Source: a virus. Taken from it: a stretch of DNA of 64,000 nucleotides. Shown here in pieces: positions 16,958 to 25,281 of this stretch. The notes under the pieces are model-generated. The model had not been told where the DNA came from, ran no database searches, and was given only the letters and a program-made list of their open reading frames with translations. Both the position numbers and the translations under genes were made by a program. The DNA is taken from positions 186,001 through 250,000 of IMG/VR virus record IMGVR_UViG_3300036944_001324. One strand, 5' to 3'. Each line of letters opens with the position of its first letter. Position 1 is the first letter of the stretch.

Positions 16958-17521
16958 ATGGGAATGAAAAGAGTTACGGTAGCCAATGTACGCAAGTTCT
17001 CTATCGCAGGTCACATTGTGGATGTACCGATGTACGTCCATCGCAACGTGTCCCAAAGCGGTTGGACAGTCAGTATTGCTGGCATCAAGAAGTACTTTGG
17101 TGATAAGGCATACGGCGGCATGATGCGTGCGCTTGGTGCTGCGAAAGTGTTTCTCGCTGAAGTGGTGCGACAAGACCGTGATACCTTGCTGCAGTACGCT
17201 CAGATCAACGTGATCGCCTACTCGCCCAAGGATGGTAAAAGTGTCGTCCATGCTTCCTTCAAAGACGCCACAACCGGCAAGGATATTATGTATCAACTTG
17301 GTTCAGTAGAACCAGGTATTGATTTCTGGCCGCAGGTGAGCTTTGCTATTCAGGATGTCCCGGTGTGGTTGTCCTGTATCCACGTCAACTATAGCGAAGT
17401 ACTTGATGCATGGTTTTCCATGCATCGCAACCAGATGAACCATATCTACCATCGGGATGACTTCAAGAAATTCCTTGATGAAATTCTCTCTAAGGAACAG
17501 CAAGCTGAGCTTGCGTTCTAA
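16958..17521 (+). CDS. Possible AP2-like DNA-binding protein (187 aa)
   Basis: ATG at 16958 is preferred over an upstream GTG because ACAAGGTG sits at the right distance. Residues 25-75 ('SGWTVSIAGIKKYFGDKAYGG' followed by 'ALGAAKVFLAEVV') follow the strand-strand-strand-helix pattern of phage AP2/ERF-type domains, which bind DNA and often occur with homing nucleases. No nuclease motif is present here. The C-terminal half is unassigned. It begins a long + strand operon of small genes. The AP2 call is tentative. Confidence 0.72.
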   Translation: MGMKRVTVANVRKFSIAGHIVDVPMYVHRNVSQSGWTVSIAGIKKYFGDKAYGGMMRALGAAKVFLAEVVRQDRDTLLQYAQINVIAYSPKDGKSVVHASFKDATTGKDIMYQLGSVEPGIDFWPQVSFAIQDVPVWLSCIHVNYSEVLDAWFSMHRNQMNHIYHRDDFKKFLDEILSKEQQAELAF

Positions 17522-17543
17522 CAACCGCTGAAAGGCAACGATT

Positions 17544-17993
17544 GTGACTGTTACCCGTGCAGACCTCGGACAAAAAGTCTACGAGGTCATGAGCTTGATC
17601 TTTACGCGCTTTACTGCGCCAACAGCGAAGGCTCCTTTGGATCAAGTTGTTGATTCACAAAAACGCTACGATGAGGCTGTGCTCGCTCTGCAGGAACTGT
17701 CGGGCTTTCGCGCTGGTACTCCTCCCTCCATTTCGTCTGAGGATTCGTCGCGTCGCATCAGTGCGCTGAACATGTTGACCAAAGACATCAAGGGCATGCT
17801 GACGCCTTTGATGAAGGGCAAACCCTACGTGATCGGTATTCGCTCTGAACCCGTGAAGATGCGCAACTCCGTGACGTACAAGGAATACGACATCCTTGCC
17901 ACTGTCACGGCCGAGAACAAAACCTTCATGTTCGCGATCAACGATCAAGGTCAGTACATCCTTTCGGACAAGATGTACTGGACAGCTGTTTAA
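17544..17993 (+). CDS. Hypothetical protein (149 aa)
   Basis: GTG start preceded by AAAGGCAACG. The product has a helical first half and a beta-rich second half containing 'YKEYDILATVTAENKTFMFAI'. No signal peptide, membrane segment or catalytic motif. It sits in an operon with short spacings (22 and 23 bases to its neighbours). Function unknown. Confidence 0.75.
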   Translation: MTVTRADLGQKVYEVMSLIFTRFTAPTAKAPLDQVVDSQKRYDEAVLALQELSGFRAGTPPSISSEDSSRRISALNMLTKDIKGMLTPLMKGKPYVIGIRSEPVKMRNSVTYKEYDILATVTAENKTFMFAINDQGQYILSDKMYWTAV

Positions 17994-18016
17994 CCAACCT
18001 ACTTACAGAAAAAGAA

Positions 18017-18349
18017 ATGACCATCAAGATCACTCTGTCTCTTACCAAGGCTGTTGATAGCGTACCCATCATTGCGCCGTCGGTATTCAAGATGCCTACT
18101 CAGATCGCCAGGCTCAAGCATGGCGAGAGTCGGGCCAATGATTACCACAAGTACTTTTGGGCTCGGCTTGGTCATAAGGACACAGATCTGGAGAGAGGGC
18201 TGAATGAGTTGGCTGACAAAGCCGCTGCAGCTGGTCAGCTGAAGCTCTACTGCGAATGCGGAGAGCTGGAAACCTGTCACGGAAACGTCATCCGCGACTA
18301 CTTGGTCTGGGAACTCGGCAAACGAGGTTTCTCGATCAAGGCAAAATAA
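18017..18349 (+). CDS. DUF4326-like protein (110 aa)
   Basis: The C-terminal sequence 'KLYCECGELETCHGNVIRDYL' matches the C-x-C-(x)n-CHG signature of DUF4326, a small family common in phages and often near nucleotide or DNA-modification genes. The preceding '...ARANDYHKYFWARL' type helix also fits the family layout. The cysteine/histidine cluster may bind a metal. Biochemical function is not known. It ends the transcript before a very strong hairpin. Confidence 0.8.
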   Translation: MTIKITLSLTKAVDSVPIIAPSVFKMPTQIARLKHGESRANDYHKYFWARLGHKDTDLERGLNELADKAAAAGQLKLYCECGELETCHGNVIRDYLVWELGKRGFSIKAK

Positions 18350-18354
18350 GCAAT

Positions 18355-18398
18355 CATAAATCCCCTTCTTGACCGTAATGGTGAGAAGGGGATTTATG
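18355..18398 (+). terminator. Fifteen-base-pair hairpin with TATGTCGTC flank
   Basis: CATAAATCCCCTTCT and AGAAGGGGATTTATG are perfectly complementary. Here the CATAA and TTATG arms are continuous with the stem. TCGTC follows, completing TATGTCGTC. Confidence 0.75.
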
Positions 18399-18439
18399 TC
18401 GTCAACGTATAGCACCCCATCTAAAGAAAGACATCTGTC

Positions 18440-18859
18440 ATGAAACGCATCCATCGCAAAATCATCGCCCTGCAGGCTCGTGTAGCACGCCGTGCCGCCA
18501 AGGATCTCGTACGCAACGTCAGCAAAGATCGTTTTCGCTACCAGGCGGCCCGTGGTAAGAACTTCGATCTGTTTAAAGCCAGTTATCGTGCCGGTGGCGC
18601 TAAGCCTACGACTTTGGCCAAGATCATCCGCGCAATTGTGAGTGCTGATCGTAAGTTTGGCGCCTTGGCCTGCAGGCGCGGCGAGTCAGGCAGTCACACC
18701 TACAACCGTATTTACGGTTTTGATTTCAACAATCGTTCTGCGTTCATTCGCATTCTTGTAGGACCTTTCAACGAAGGCCTCATAGAAGAGGATGAAAACG
18801 GTGTCATGTACATCCGTGACGAAAGTTATTTCTCTACCATCGCCCAACTCATCTCTTAA
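18440..18859 (+). CDS. Basic hypothetical protein (139 aa)
   Basis: The first 60 residues are strongly basic (MKRIHRKIIALQARVARRAAKDLVR), compatible with nucleic-acid binding, followed by a mixed region ending in 'FSTIAQLIS'. No known domain seen. It starts a new unit after the 18355 hairpin and is followed by a gene 11 bases downstream. Confidence 0.75.
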   Translation: MKRIHRKIIALQARVARRAAKDLVRNVSKDRFRYQAARGKNFDLFKASYRAGGAKPTTLAKIIRAIVSADRKFGALACRRGESGSHTYNRIYGFDFNNRSAFIRILVGPFNEGLIEEDENGVMYIRDESYFSTIAQLIS

Positions 18860-18870
18860 GGAGTATTTCC

Positions 18871-19482
18871 ATGTCCACTTCCATGATTGTTATCGATTCT
18901 GACAGCCTGCTCGTCGAACGCAAAGAAGGTGCTGATTGCGCCATCTTCCGTCCATTGCGTGTTGCCTCGGAACACGCTGTTACTCAACCGGTTAATGAAG
19001 AACCCCAAGATCCCGACGCTGAACAGCAAGAGGAAGAAGTGGTTCCACACACCGTCGCGATGACTTTGTACAACAGCGATAAGATGCTCACCCCTAAGCA
19101 GATCGCCGACTGGCTTCAGCACATGAAAGTTTCTGAGGTCGATATCGGGCTGCTCCCGGACATTTGCGATGATCTCTTGATTAGCAAACTCACCGCTGTG
19201 TGCTTGTTGTCTGACAACGCTGGCTTTGTGATCCATTCTGTTGTTCGCACTGCCTCTGGTGACTGGGAGTGTGTGACAAAGAAAGGCAGCGTCGACAAGT
19301 ACGCTGTGATCACCAGCGACGGTGTCGTCAATATGAACGACCGTACCCATCAAGCGGATTCTCCAGAAGAACACGCCATCGTGAGCTACGCAACGTATGC
19401 GCGTTACAACGACGAGCTGTCCAACAACTTCGACCACTACGTCGCGATGATCGATGAGATCATCGAAAACGCCCACATCTGA
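18871..19482 (+). CDS. Hypothetical acidic protein (203 aa)
   Basis: Strong ribosome site (AAGGAGTATTTCC). The product has an acidic low-complexity linker at about residues 40-58 (PVNEEPQDPDAEQQEEEVV) that separates a short N-terminal segment from a mixed alpha/beta domain. No signal or catalytic motif. Function unknown. Confidence 0.75.
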   Translation: MSTSMIVIDSDSLLVERKEGADCAIFRPLRVASEHAVTQPVNEEPQDPDAEQQEEEVVPHTVAMTLYNSDKMLTPKQIADWLQHMKVSEVDIGLLPDICDDLLISKLTAVCLLSDNAGFVIHSVVRTASGDWECVTKKGSVDKYAVITSDGVVNMNDRTHQADSPEEHAIVSYATYARYNDELSNNFDHYVAMIDEIIENAHI

Positions 19483-19499
19483 AGAAAGACTTCGCAACT

Positions 19500-19970
19500 A
19501 TGTCACTCCAACGCGACACTAAGCCGATGCGTCCTTACGACGAGCAGTACGAAACCAAGGCTTGCAACGACAAGGAAATCAAGTCTCTGAAGTTCATCAA
19601 TCCACGTGACATGGACTTCAAGTTTGCCGAAGACGAAGACATTCGTGGCGTGGCTTTCGTGATCCATGCCAATGAAGGCCCTCACGAAGGCCTCAAAGGC
19701 GTCTATTTCGGCAAGGGCCCCGTCACCCATGAACTCATGCGACAGTGGGCTTCTGGGCAGGGCAAATACGTGCCAGGACCCAAGCGCATGGAAGACCCGA
19801 ACTACACGTTCGGCTTCTACACGAACAAGGGCCATTTCTTCACACGGCGGGATACCATCTGGCTCGTGGAAGAAAACGGTATCAAGCTGGCCATCCCAAT
19901 GAGCCAAGTGAACTATCGCGACGGCTTGTTGTCTACGGACATCTGGGAAAACGCTAACTCCAGACGCTAA
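19500..19970 (+). CDS. Hypothetical protein (156 aa)
   Basis: ATG start preceded by AAGAAAGACTTCGCAACT. The product has a central glycine/histidine-rich part ('IHANEGPHEGLKGVYFGKGPVTHELMRQW') and aromatic C-terminal strands. Its stop overlaps the next start (TAATG), so translation is coupled. No family recognised. Confidence 0.75.
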   Translation: MSLQRDTKPMRPYDEQYETKACNDKEIKSLKFINPRDMDFKFAEDEDIRGVAFVIHANEGPHEGLKGVYFGKGPVTHELMRQWASGQGKYVPGPKRMEDPNYTFGFYTNKGHFFTRRDTIWLVEENGIKLAIPMSQVNYRDGLLSTDIWENANSRR

Positions 19971-20176
19971 TGTCTCAACGACAAACTGCCAAGGAGAAGT
20001 TCATCGAAGTCTCGACTGACTCTTACGTCGGTCCTGACTCGATGACCATGACGCGAGAGCGCTACCGCGGTAGCGCTCTTTATGGCCTCTGGGTTCTCAG
20101 AGATGCCGATAACGAAGTCCTGGACCAGGACAGCAATCGCCACGATTTAATGGAACGCAACAACTTCCGCATTTGA
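19970..20176 (+). CDS. Hypothetical small protein (68 aa)
   Basis: Starts inside the stop of the preceding gene (TAATG). A short charged product with a predicted beta hairpin. Translational coupling is the main support that it is real; no function can be assigned. Confidence 0.65.
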   Translation: MSQRQTAKEKFIEVSTDSYVGPDSMTMTRERYRGSALYGLWVLRDADNEVLDQDSNRHDLMERNNFRI

Positions 20177-20187
20177 AGGTAACCGCC

Positions 20188-20511
20188 ATGACAACCGAAA
20201 GCCTGAAGTCGATCGTAAAGACCGGCTGCAACGCATTTGCAGTGGGGGCCTTCGTCGTATTTTCAGATGTAACCAGTGGTCGTCTGACTATCCGAGAAGA
20301 TCAGATGGGTAAGTCCATTATCCTGAACGATACCATGCATCGTCTTTTGAACTCGGCGCTGAGGATGTGCGCCATCCTCAATCCCGGTGAGCGTTTTAAT
20401 ACCGATGATCTTCCCGATGGTTTTGTGGAAGCACTCGCATCTAAAGATCTGATTTTTGATGAAGCTCAAAGTCAAAACGGCTTGATAGTCGTAACCAAAA
20501 AAAGGGTGTGA
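20188..20511 (+). CDS. Hypothetical protein (107 aa)
   Basis: ATG at 20188, preceded by GAAGGTAACCGCC; the upstream in-frame TTG at 20173 overlaps the previous stop and is less likely. The product is mixed alpha/beta with a hydrophobic strand near residue 20 (AFAVGAFVVFSDV). Function unknown. Confidence 0.7.
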   Translation: MTTESLKSIVKTGCNAFAVGAFVVFSDVTSGRLTIREDQMGKSIILNDTMHRLLNSALRMCAILNPGERFNTDDLPDGFVEALASKDLIFDEAQSQNGLIVVTKKRV

Positions 20512-20570
20512 CTACCGCCTTGAGTTCTGGTATGGAAAATACCTGCAATAATTCAACTGAAAGAAAAACA

Positions 20571-20912
20571 ATGGCAACGAAAGCAAGTGATCCTGCAATG
20601 GCGGCGTTTGTTCAGACGCTCAAAGCCATGTTCCAAGAAGCGGCTGCTGGTAAACGTCTCGTCTTTAATCCGCTGGGTACTCAGCAAGGCAGCATCTTCA
20701 TCGGTAAGGACTACAAGGTGCTGACGCAGATGTCTCACCCGCACCTGACTGCCGGCATGGGACAGAACTATTACCCCAAGCCAGGGCTGGTGGACGCCCT
20801 CAAAGCAGCGGGTCTTACACTGCAAGAAGAGTTCCTAAAACAACGTTTCTTCTGTGTGACCAAAGCTGGTTGCGAATACCGTCTCATTTTCTGGATTAAC
20901 TCTGACAACTAA
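20571..20912 (+). CDS. Hypothetical protein (113 aa)
   Basis: The start is placed at the ATG at 20571 (MATKASDPAMAAF), preceded by ACTGAAAGAAAAACA; the frame is open to 20508 but without a ribosome site. The product has an amphipathic N-terminal helix and then beta strands ending 'CVTKAGCEYRLIFWINSDN'. No family recognised. Confidence 0.7.
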   Translation: MATKASDPAMAAFVQTLKAMFQEAAAGKRLVFNPLGTQQGSIFIGKDYKVLTQMSHPHLTAGMGQNYYPKPGLVDALKAAGLTLQEEFLKQRFFCVTKAGCEYRLIFWINSDN

Positions 20913-20922
20913 GGAGTCTGTC

Positions 20923-21669
20923 ATGCGAGTTCTTGTTTCTAACACCCCTGTTCAAAAACCATTGTTGGCTGACATCGCTCTGCACAGCTTCATCAACGGT
21001 TCCCTGTTCCTCACGACAGGGATTCAAGTGGAGCACGGAAAGATTCACTTGAGTGACCGCACCATCGTTGAAGACGGCGTTGGCGGCTGGATCAAAAACT
21101 ACAGCCCTGATTCGTGGTGTGCTGTGCTCGGTTACAAGAGCACCAACATCATCCTCGGCGTAGGGATATTCGACAGCTGGTATCTCGATCGCTTGAAAGA
21201 TCAACTCGAGTCCATCCTTGGAAACGAGACCGTCACTATTGAGACGGAGCGGATCTTCTACACCGAAGACGACAAGCTGGAAGCAAGCTTGAAGACATCG
21301 ATCGTCGTTCCCAGCAAACGACTCACGGTTTTGTTGTCCCCGTACAACTACGACCATTCTGAAGGTCAGGACATCGCCGAAGTCGGTGAAGTGGTGACCC
21401 ATCTGGATGGAGTGGAAGATCCTCGTGACAAAAAGGTTTCTGACACTCGCCTGATTATGAAACTTGCTCAGCCTCTTGATCCAGAAGCCGTCAAGAAGGT
21501 GATCGAGGAAAACCCGCACCGGATCTCGCTCGATCCTGATAACGAGAACTTCCATATCCGTCACAGTCCCGGCGGTAAGAAGGAGCGCGGAGTTCTGGAT
21601 GCAGACGGGCAGTTCATTCCACTCCCTGACGATCAACAACCCTGGAAGGATCAAGATGGAACTGTTTAA
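20923..21669 (+). CDS. Hypothetical protein preceding AAA+ ATPase (248 aa)
   Basis: Ribosome site AAGGAG in front of the ATG. The product is soluble and alpha/beta. It overlaps the AAA+ ATPase gene by 14 bases, and that overlap, together with matching gene order, suggests that the two products act together. The C-terminus is charged and Pro/Gly-rich (HSPGGKKERG). No domain recognised. Confidence 0.78.
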   Translation: MRVLVSNTPVQKPLLADIALHSFINGSLFLTTGIQVEHGKIHLSDRTIVEDGVGGWIKNYSPDSWCAVLGYKSTNIILGVGIFDSWYLDRLKDQLESILGNETVTIETERIFYTEDDKLEASLKTSIVVPSKRLTVLLSPYNYDHSEGQDIAEVGEVVTHLDGVEDPRDKKVSDTRLIMKLAQPLDPEAVKKVIEENPHRISLDPDNENFHIRHSPGGKKERGVLDADGQFIPLPDDQQPWKDQDGTV

Positions 21670-23215
21670 ACCAAGGGATCTTGGTAACTGGTCAGCTATG
21701 CGATTCGCTCATCTTTCTTGTGGGGCTCAATTTGCTTTGGCTGAGTGGCTCTGGTGTTTTTCAGTTTTAAGACACTATCGTGAAAAAAGAGTTGCAGAAC
21801 TCTACGAATCTCCAACTCTACGCTATTTCTTCGAAGATGGTTTTTACAGGCCAGCTGATCCCGTTAGCGTCGATATCGCTACGCCTCGTGAGTACGGATT
21901 TTCTAACAGATTTACTAGACGATCCCGAGAAATGCGCACGGAGTTTGTAGGGCAACATTTTTCCATCGTGCCGAAACTGCGAAATCCAGATTTTGATAAA
22001 GGATGGGCATCGTCTACTGAAGACGATACCGAAACCTACGCCACGTACGCATACAGAACTGAAATATTTCACAACGCCATAAAGAAAATGACAAATCAAG
22101 CACCTCAAGCGCAAAACAACAACCTGACGACCGACGAACTTTACGTTCTGGCCATCATCCGACCTAACATCATGACGTCGGAAAACTACGCTTCGACGTT
22201 CATCCGTGACAACGATGTGTTTTTCACGTATGAACACATGGACCCTTCCAAAAAGGTCATGTTATCCAATGTGGACGGCTGGAAGGCTTTCTATGCCGAT
22301 CGTTTCCCAGGTTGCACAGTCAGCGTAGAGAAAGGCGTTCACAAGGGCGATGAAGTGCATTCACTGCGGTTTGTAGTGATGACGTCAGAACGAAAAATGG
22401 TATTGGTCTGGCTGGTGGCTGGGGATACCTATTCCCTCCACTACAAAAATCTGAAAGACGTCGAGGACCTGGTTAAATACATGCAAGGTATGCATGTGCC
22501 TAAAAAGCGAACCATCGTCCGCTGCTACTCAGGTGGCGACAAACTGATCACCAGCTCGGTGACTGTTGATGGTAAGTACCAAATTCATGATGAGTTCTAC
22601 CCGATGGTGGAACATATCGGCGGTATGAACGCTGTTCTGGACGGGTTCAAGAAGTCTTCCAGCAACCTGATGATCTTGGCGGGTCAATGGGGTGGTGGTA
22701 AGAGCGCTTTGTTCCAAGCATTGTGCTACAGCGACGAAAACGAAGCCAACAAGTACTACCTCATAGACGACCCCGCGGTGTATTCCGACTCTGCTTTGTT
22801 TTCTTCATTGATCGGTAAGATCGAAACTAACACCCGTGAGGGCGTTACGTCGTATCTGTTCCTGGAGGAAGCAGACGACTACATCCGCAGCAAGAAGAAC
22901 AACCCCTTCTTGTCTCGTCTGGCCGCCTTGACGGCCGGTGCGGCGCCTCTCAAGCTCAAGATCATGACCGCCACTAACGACAGCAGCGAAAGCGAGATCG
23001 ACAGCGCTCTCACGCGCGGCGGGCGCCTCTACGCGATGATCAAGTTCGGTCTGTTGACGCCCGAGCAAGCCAACACTTCTCGTGCAGTTTTGGATCTGAA
23101 ACCACGTGAGTTCGACAAGAACGTTACGTTGGCTGAGGCGCTGACAGAAGCTCCGATCATCACCGGCGCTGGAACCACCAAGTCCAACCGCATTGCTGTG
23201 GGTTTCACATCGTGA
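21656..23215 (+). CDS. AAA+ ATPase, BCS1-like C-terminal domain (519 aa)
   Basis: Start at 21656 (MELFKPRDLG). The ATPase module occupies about residues 335-470: Walker A 'GQWGGGKSA' (around 343), Walker B 'YLFLEEADD' (around 400; Glu-Glu in place of the usual Asp-Glu), sensor 1 'TATND' (around 438), and 'RGGRLY' (around 453), where the arginine finger of AAA+ proteins of the BCS1/FtsH type normally lies. Residues 1-330 form an unassigned N-terminal substrate or partner domain. It probably remodels or unfolds a protein partner. Overlaps both neighbours by a few bases, so it is part of a tightly coupled operon. Confidence 0.82.
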   Translation: MELFKPRDLGNWSAMRFAHLSCGAQFALAEWLWCFSVLRHYREKRVAELYESPTLRYFFEDGFYRPADPVSVDIATPREYGFSNRFTRRSREMRTEFVGQHFSIVPKLRNPDFDKGWASSTEDDTETYATYAYRTEIFHNAIKKMTNQAPQAQNNNLTTDELYVLAIIRPNIMTSENYASTFIRDNDVFFTYEHMDPSKKVMLSNVDGWKAFYADRFPGCTVSVEKGVHKGDEVHSLRFVVMTSERKMVLVWLVAGDTYSLHYKNLKDVEDLVKYMQGMHVPKKRTIVRCYSGGDKLITSSVTVDGKYQIHDEFYPMVEHIGGMNAVLDGFKKSSSNLMILAGQWGGGKSALFQALCYSDENEANKYYLIDDPAVYSDSALFSSLIGKIETNTREGVTSYLFLEEADDYIRSKKNNPFLSRLAALTAGAAPLKLKIMTATNDSSESEIDSALTRGGRLYAMIKFGLLTPEQANTSRAVLDLKPREFDKNVTLAEALTEAPIITGAGTTKSNRIAVGFTS

Positions 23216-23520
23216 AAACATACCATCGAGAAAAACTGACTGGTAAAACTTCTTACCGGGAAGGTATTTTCGGTGGTTTGGTACTGACTGTGGAAGTAAA
23301 AGAGCAGACTGCAACAGGTACGCTCTTTTACGGCCTCGTGCCAGCCCCGCCGCCGTTTCATTACACCAATGAGCAAAAAGCTCAATGGAATCGAGAACAG
23401 TACGTCAAGACAGAAGACTCCTGGACTACTGTTCGAACTTTCTATCGGGATGCCAAGAAATCCGACATGGTTTTCTTGGAGCAACTAAAGAACCAAGGGC
23501 AAGAAAATGCAGATCAATAA
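23212..23520 (+). CDS. Hypothetical protein (102 aa)
   Basis: GTG start overlapping the AAA+ stop (GTGA). The product is basic and Tyr-rich, with a Pro-rich stretch 'VPAPPPFHYTNEQ' and a C-terminal helix. It overlaps the next gene by 14 bases. No motif recognised; it may be a partner of the adjoining ATPases. Confidence 0.72.
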   Translation: MKTYHREKLTGKTSYREGIFGGLVLTVEVKEQTATGTLFYGLVPAPPPFHYTNEQKAQWNREQYVKTEDSWTTVRTFYRDAKKSDMVFLEQLKNQGQENADQ

Positions 23521-24238
23521 AGTGGCTCAGCGCCGTAAGCGACACCTGGCAGCTCGTCAAGTATCGCTGTTCAAACATTCGTATGTTTTGTACGATAACG
23601 CTCCTGAGGTGAAGTACGACACAAAACGCGGACCCGTCATCATTGCTGGTGAACGCCAAACAGGTAAAACAGTAGCACTGATGCAGATGGCTATCGATCT
23701 CGTGCGAAACACACCGCATCCAGTAAGGGGAAAACGAAACCTGATTGTTATCTCTGTTAGTAACGAGGTCGTTGATAGCATTTGGTGTTTGCTCTACTCG
23801 CTGATGCTCACAGGTGTTCCTGGCAAACAGATCACAGGACCACGTACTTCTGAAATGCTGTTGAAACAATGGCTCAAGAGTTTCAAGATTGACGTTGTGA
23901 TTGGGTCAGAGCGCGCACTCAACATAGAGCCAACTAATTACGAAGTCATCCACAGACTCAACGACGCGCCAGAGCAGCACGGCACGATGTGGCCCGGGAT
24001 GGGGTATTTCGTTCCGGGTGTACGCTGTACGACTATAGCGAAATACAAGCGCGAACAAGCGTTCTCTTACGAATGTTCGATGAGATTCTTGTTCGCTTCT
24101 CAAATCGTAATCGAGACTTCAATAATCGGTAACGATGAAATCGGACACATGGTCAGAGGCACGCTTGCACGCGCGCAGACTATGCCGACTGGTCATAGTT
24201 TCACCATTGGCTTCCTTCCCAAGAAGACCAATGGCTGA
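23507..24238 (+). CDS. P-loop NTPase (243 aa)
   Basis: Walker A 'GERQTGKTV' at about residue 49, in the context strand-GERQTGKT-helix ('VIIAGERQTGKTVALMQMA'), and a following strand 'NLIVISVSNEVVD'. The DExx or Walker B residue is not obvious ('IDVVIGSERAL' around 130 is the best candidate). Short overlaps with both neighbours suggest coupling with the AAA+ ATPase upstream. A helicase-like or packaging-like ATPase is possible, but the substrate cannot be inferred. Confidence 0.75.
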   Translation: MQINKVAQRRKRHLAARQVSLFKHSYVLYDNAPEVKYDTKRGPVIIAGERQTGKTVALMQMAIDLVRNTPHPVRGKRNLIVISVSNEVVDSIWCLLYSLMLTGVPGKQITGPRTSEMLLKQWLKSFKIDVVIGSERALNIEPTNYEVIHRLNDAPEQHGTMWPGMGYFVPGVRCTTIAKYKREQAFSYECSMRFLFASQIVIETSIIGNDEIGHMVRGTLARAQTMPTGHSFTIGFLPKKTNG

Positions 24239-24422
24239 TCCCTCCACATGGGTATACAGACCCCGTTACGGCGGGCTCTTAGATGACATCACACATCAAC
24301 TCAAGCAAAGGAATGAAGATGCCCATACGCGATCACGAATCGAATCGTCAACGCCAACCACGGCGTTTCAGTCGCAAGGTCCGCAAGACGCTGCAAAACG
24401 CTTACCGGAAGTACCTCAATGA
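24231..24422 (+). CDS. Possible small gene overlapping its neighbours (63 aa)
   Basis: The ATG overlaps the stop of the P-loop gene by eight bases, with AAGAAG upstream, typical of coupling. The first 32 residues (MADPSTWVYRPRYGG...) look protein-like, but the second half overlaps 24319-24621 in another frame by about 100 bases and is of low complexity. Either this is a real short gene or the true gene is disrupted. Confidence 0.35.
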   Translation: MADPSTWVYRPRYGGLLDDITHQLKQRNEDAHTRSRIESSTPTTAFQSQGPQDAAKRLPEVPQ

Positions 24423-24621
24423 TTCCCGGGCAAAGATCCGTGAAGATATCCGACGACTGATGCAGTTGAACCGTACCATCGTCCTGAAGAATCGCAAGCG
24501 TTCCAACAAGATCGGCATAGCCGCACAACCTTGCTCTTCTTATCGCGAGAAGAATCCCGAGTTTGGTAACATCGTCATCATTGACTGTCACGGCAGTCAC
24601 ATGATCAGCAAAGCGGGATAA
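24319..24621 (+). CDS. Basic hypothetical protein (100 aa)
   Basis: Start at 24319, with CAAAGGA about seven bases upstream (24313 is an alternative). The N-terminal 70 residues are highly basic and Arg-rich (RQRQPRRFSRKVRK), suggesting nucleic-acid binding. The end contains 'FGNIVIIDCHGSH'. Function unknown. Confidence 0.6.
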   Translation: MPIRDHESNRQRQPRRFSRKVRKTLQNAYRKYLNDSRAKIREDIRRLMQLNRTIVLKNRKRSNKIGIAAQPCSSYREKNPEFGNIVIIDCHGSHMISKAG

Positions 24622-24679
24622 CCATGTCAAAATGACCATCAATGAACTGTTGGTCCAAGAAATAAACGGGTAAAAATCA

Positions 24680-25066
24680 ATGACATCAAATTTACTGATT
24701 GTTTGGGTATTCCTAGTATCGATTACAGCCGTCGTTGCTGCTGTCAGTGCGGTGAAGTTCAAGCTGGACGTTGCAGAGTTTTTTGCCGTGGGGTTTGTCG
24801 CTCTGATTTTGATGCCTGCTCTTTACTTACAACTAATGGCGCTGTATCAGTCACTGACTGTTCAAGAATACAGGATGTTTATCGATGCTTCCATATTCCC
24901 TGCACAGGCCGTGTGGTTCGGGTTCATGCTGGGGGTCATGGCGGTTTGGATGCTCTGGATATTCACCGGTAAACATTCACAAAAAGCCCTCTTCATCTCA
25001 CTTGCCATCGTTACGGTGATTGGTGTCGTTTCGGCGTCAATTATTCATTTTGTTCTCACTAAGTAA
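24680..25066 (+). CDS. Four-span membrane protein (128 aa)
   Basis: Hydrophobic segments at about residues 5-25, 32-52, 73-95 and 103-125 give four membrane spans with short loops and no signal-peptide cleavage site. First of three consecutive membrane or lipoprotein genes (24680-25994) with 5-base and 4-base junctions, so it probably works at the inner membrane with the SPFH-like lipoprotein. No family recognised. Confidence 0.78.
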   Translation: MTSNLLIVWVFLVSITAVVAAVSAVKFKLDVAEFFAVGFVALILMPALYLQLMALYQSLTVQEYRMFIDASIFPAQAVWFGFMLGVMAVWMLWIFTGKHSQKALFISLAIVTVIGVVSASIIHFVLTK

Positions 25067-25071
25067 CTCCC

Positions 25072-25281
25072 ATGGAAAAACATATCAAATTCCTGCGCTT
25101 CATCGCCTTTATCCTGTTCATGGGGTTTCTTTACTTCGTGTTCAGAGCCTATGACACCGGATGGATTTTCAACGTGAGTATTGGAACGTTCTTCCTGCTC
25201 GCTTTGGCGATCTCTACCGTTGTTTACTTCTTCATCGGGCCTGCACTCAAGTGGCTCTTCCCAACCAAGGACAAAAAGTGA
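25072..25281 (+). CDS. Two-span membrane protein (69 aa)
   Basis: Two hydrophobic segments (about 7-25 and 35-58) and a basic C-terminal tail (WLFPTKDKK). Its stop codon overlaps the GTG of the following lipoprotein gene (GTGA), so the two are translationally coupled. Likely an inner-membrane partner of the lipoprotein. Confidence 0.75.
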   Translation: MEKHIKFLRFIAFILFMGFLYFVFRAYDTGWIFNVSIGTFFLLALAISTVVYFFIGPALKWLFPTKDKK

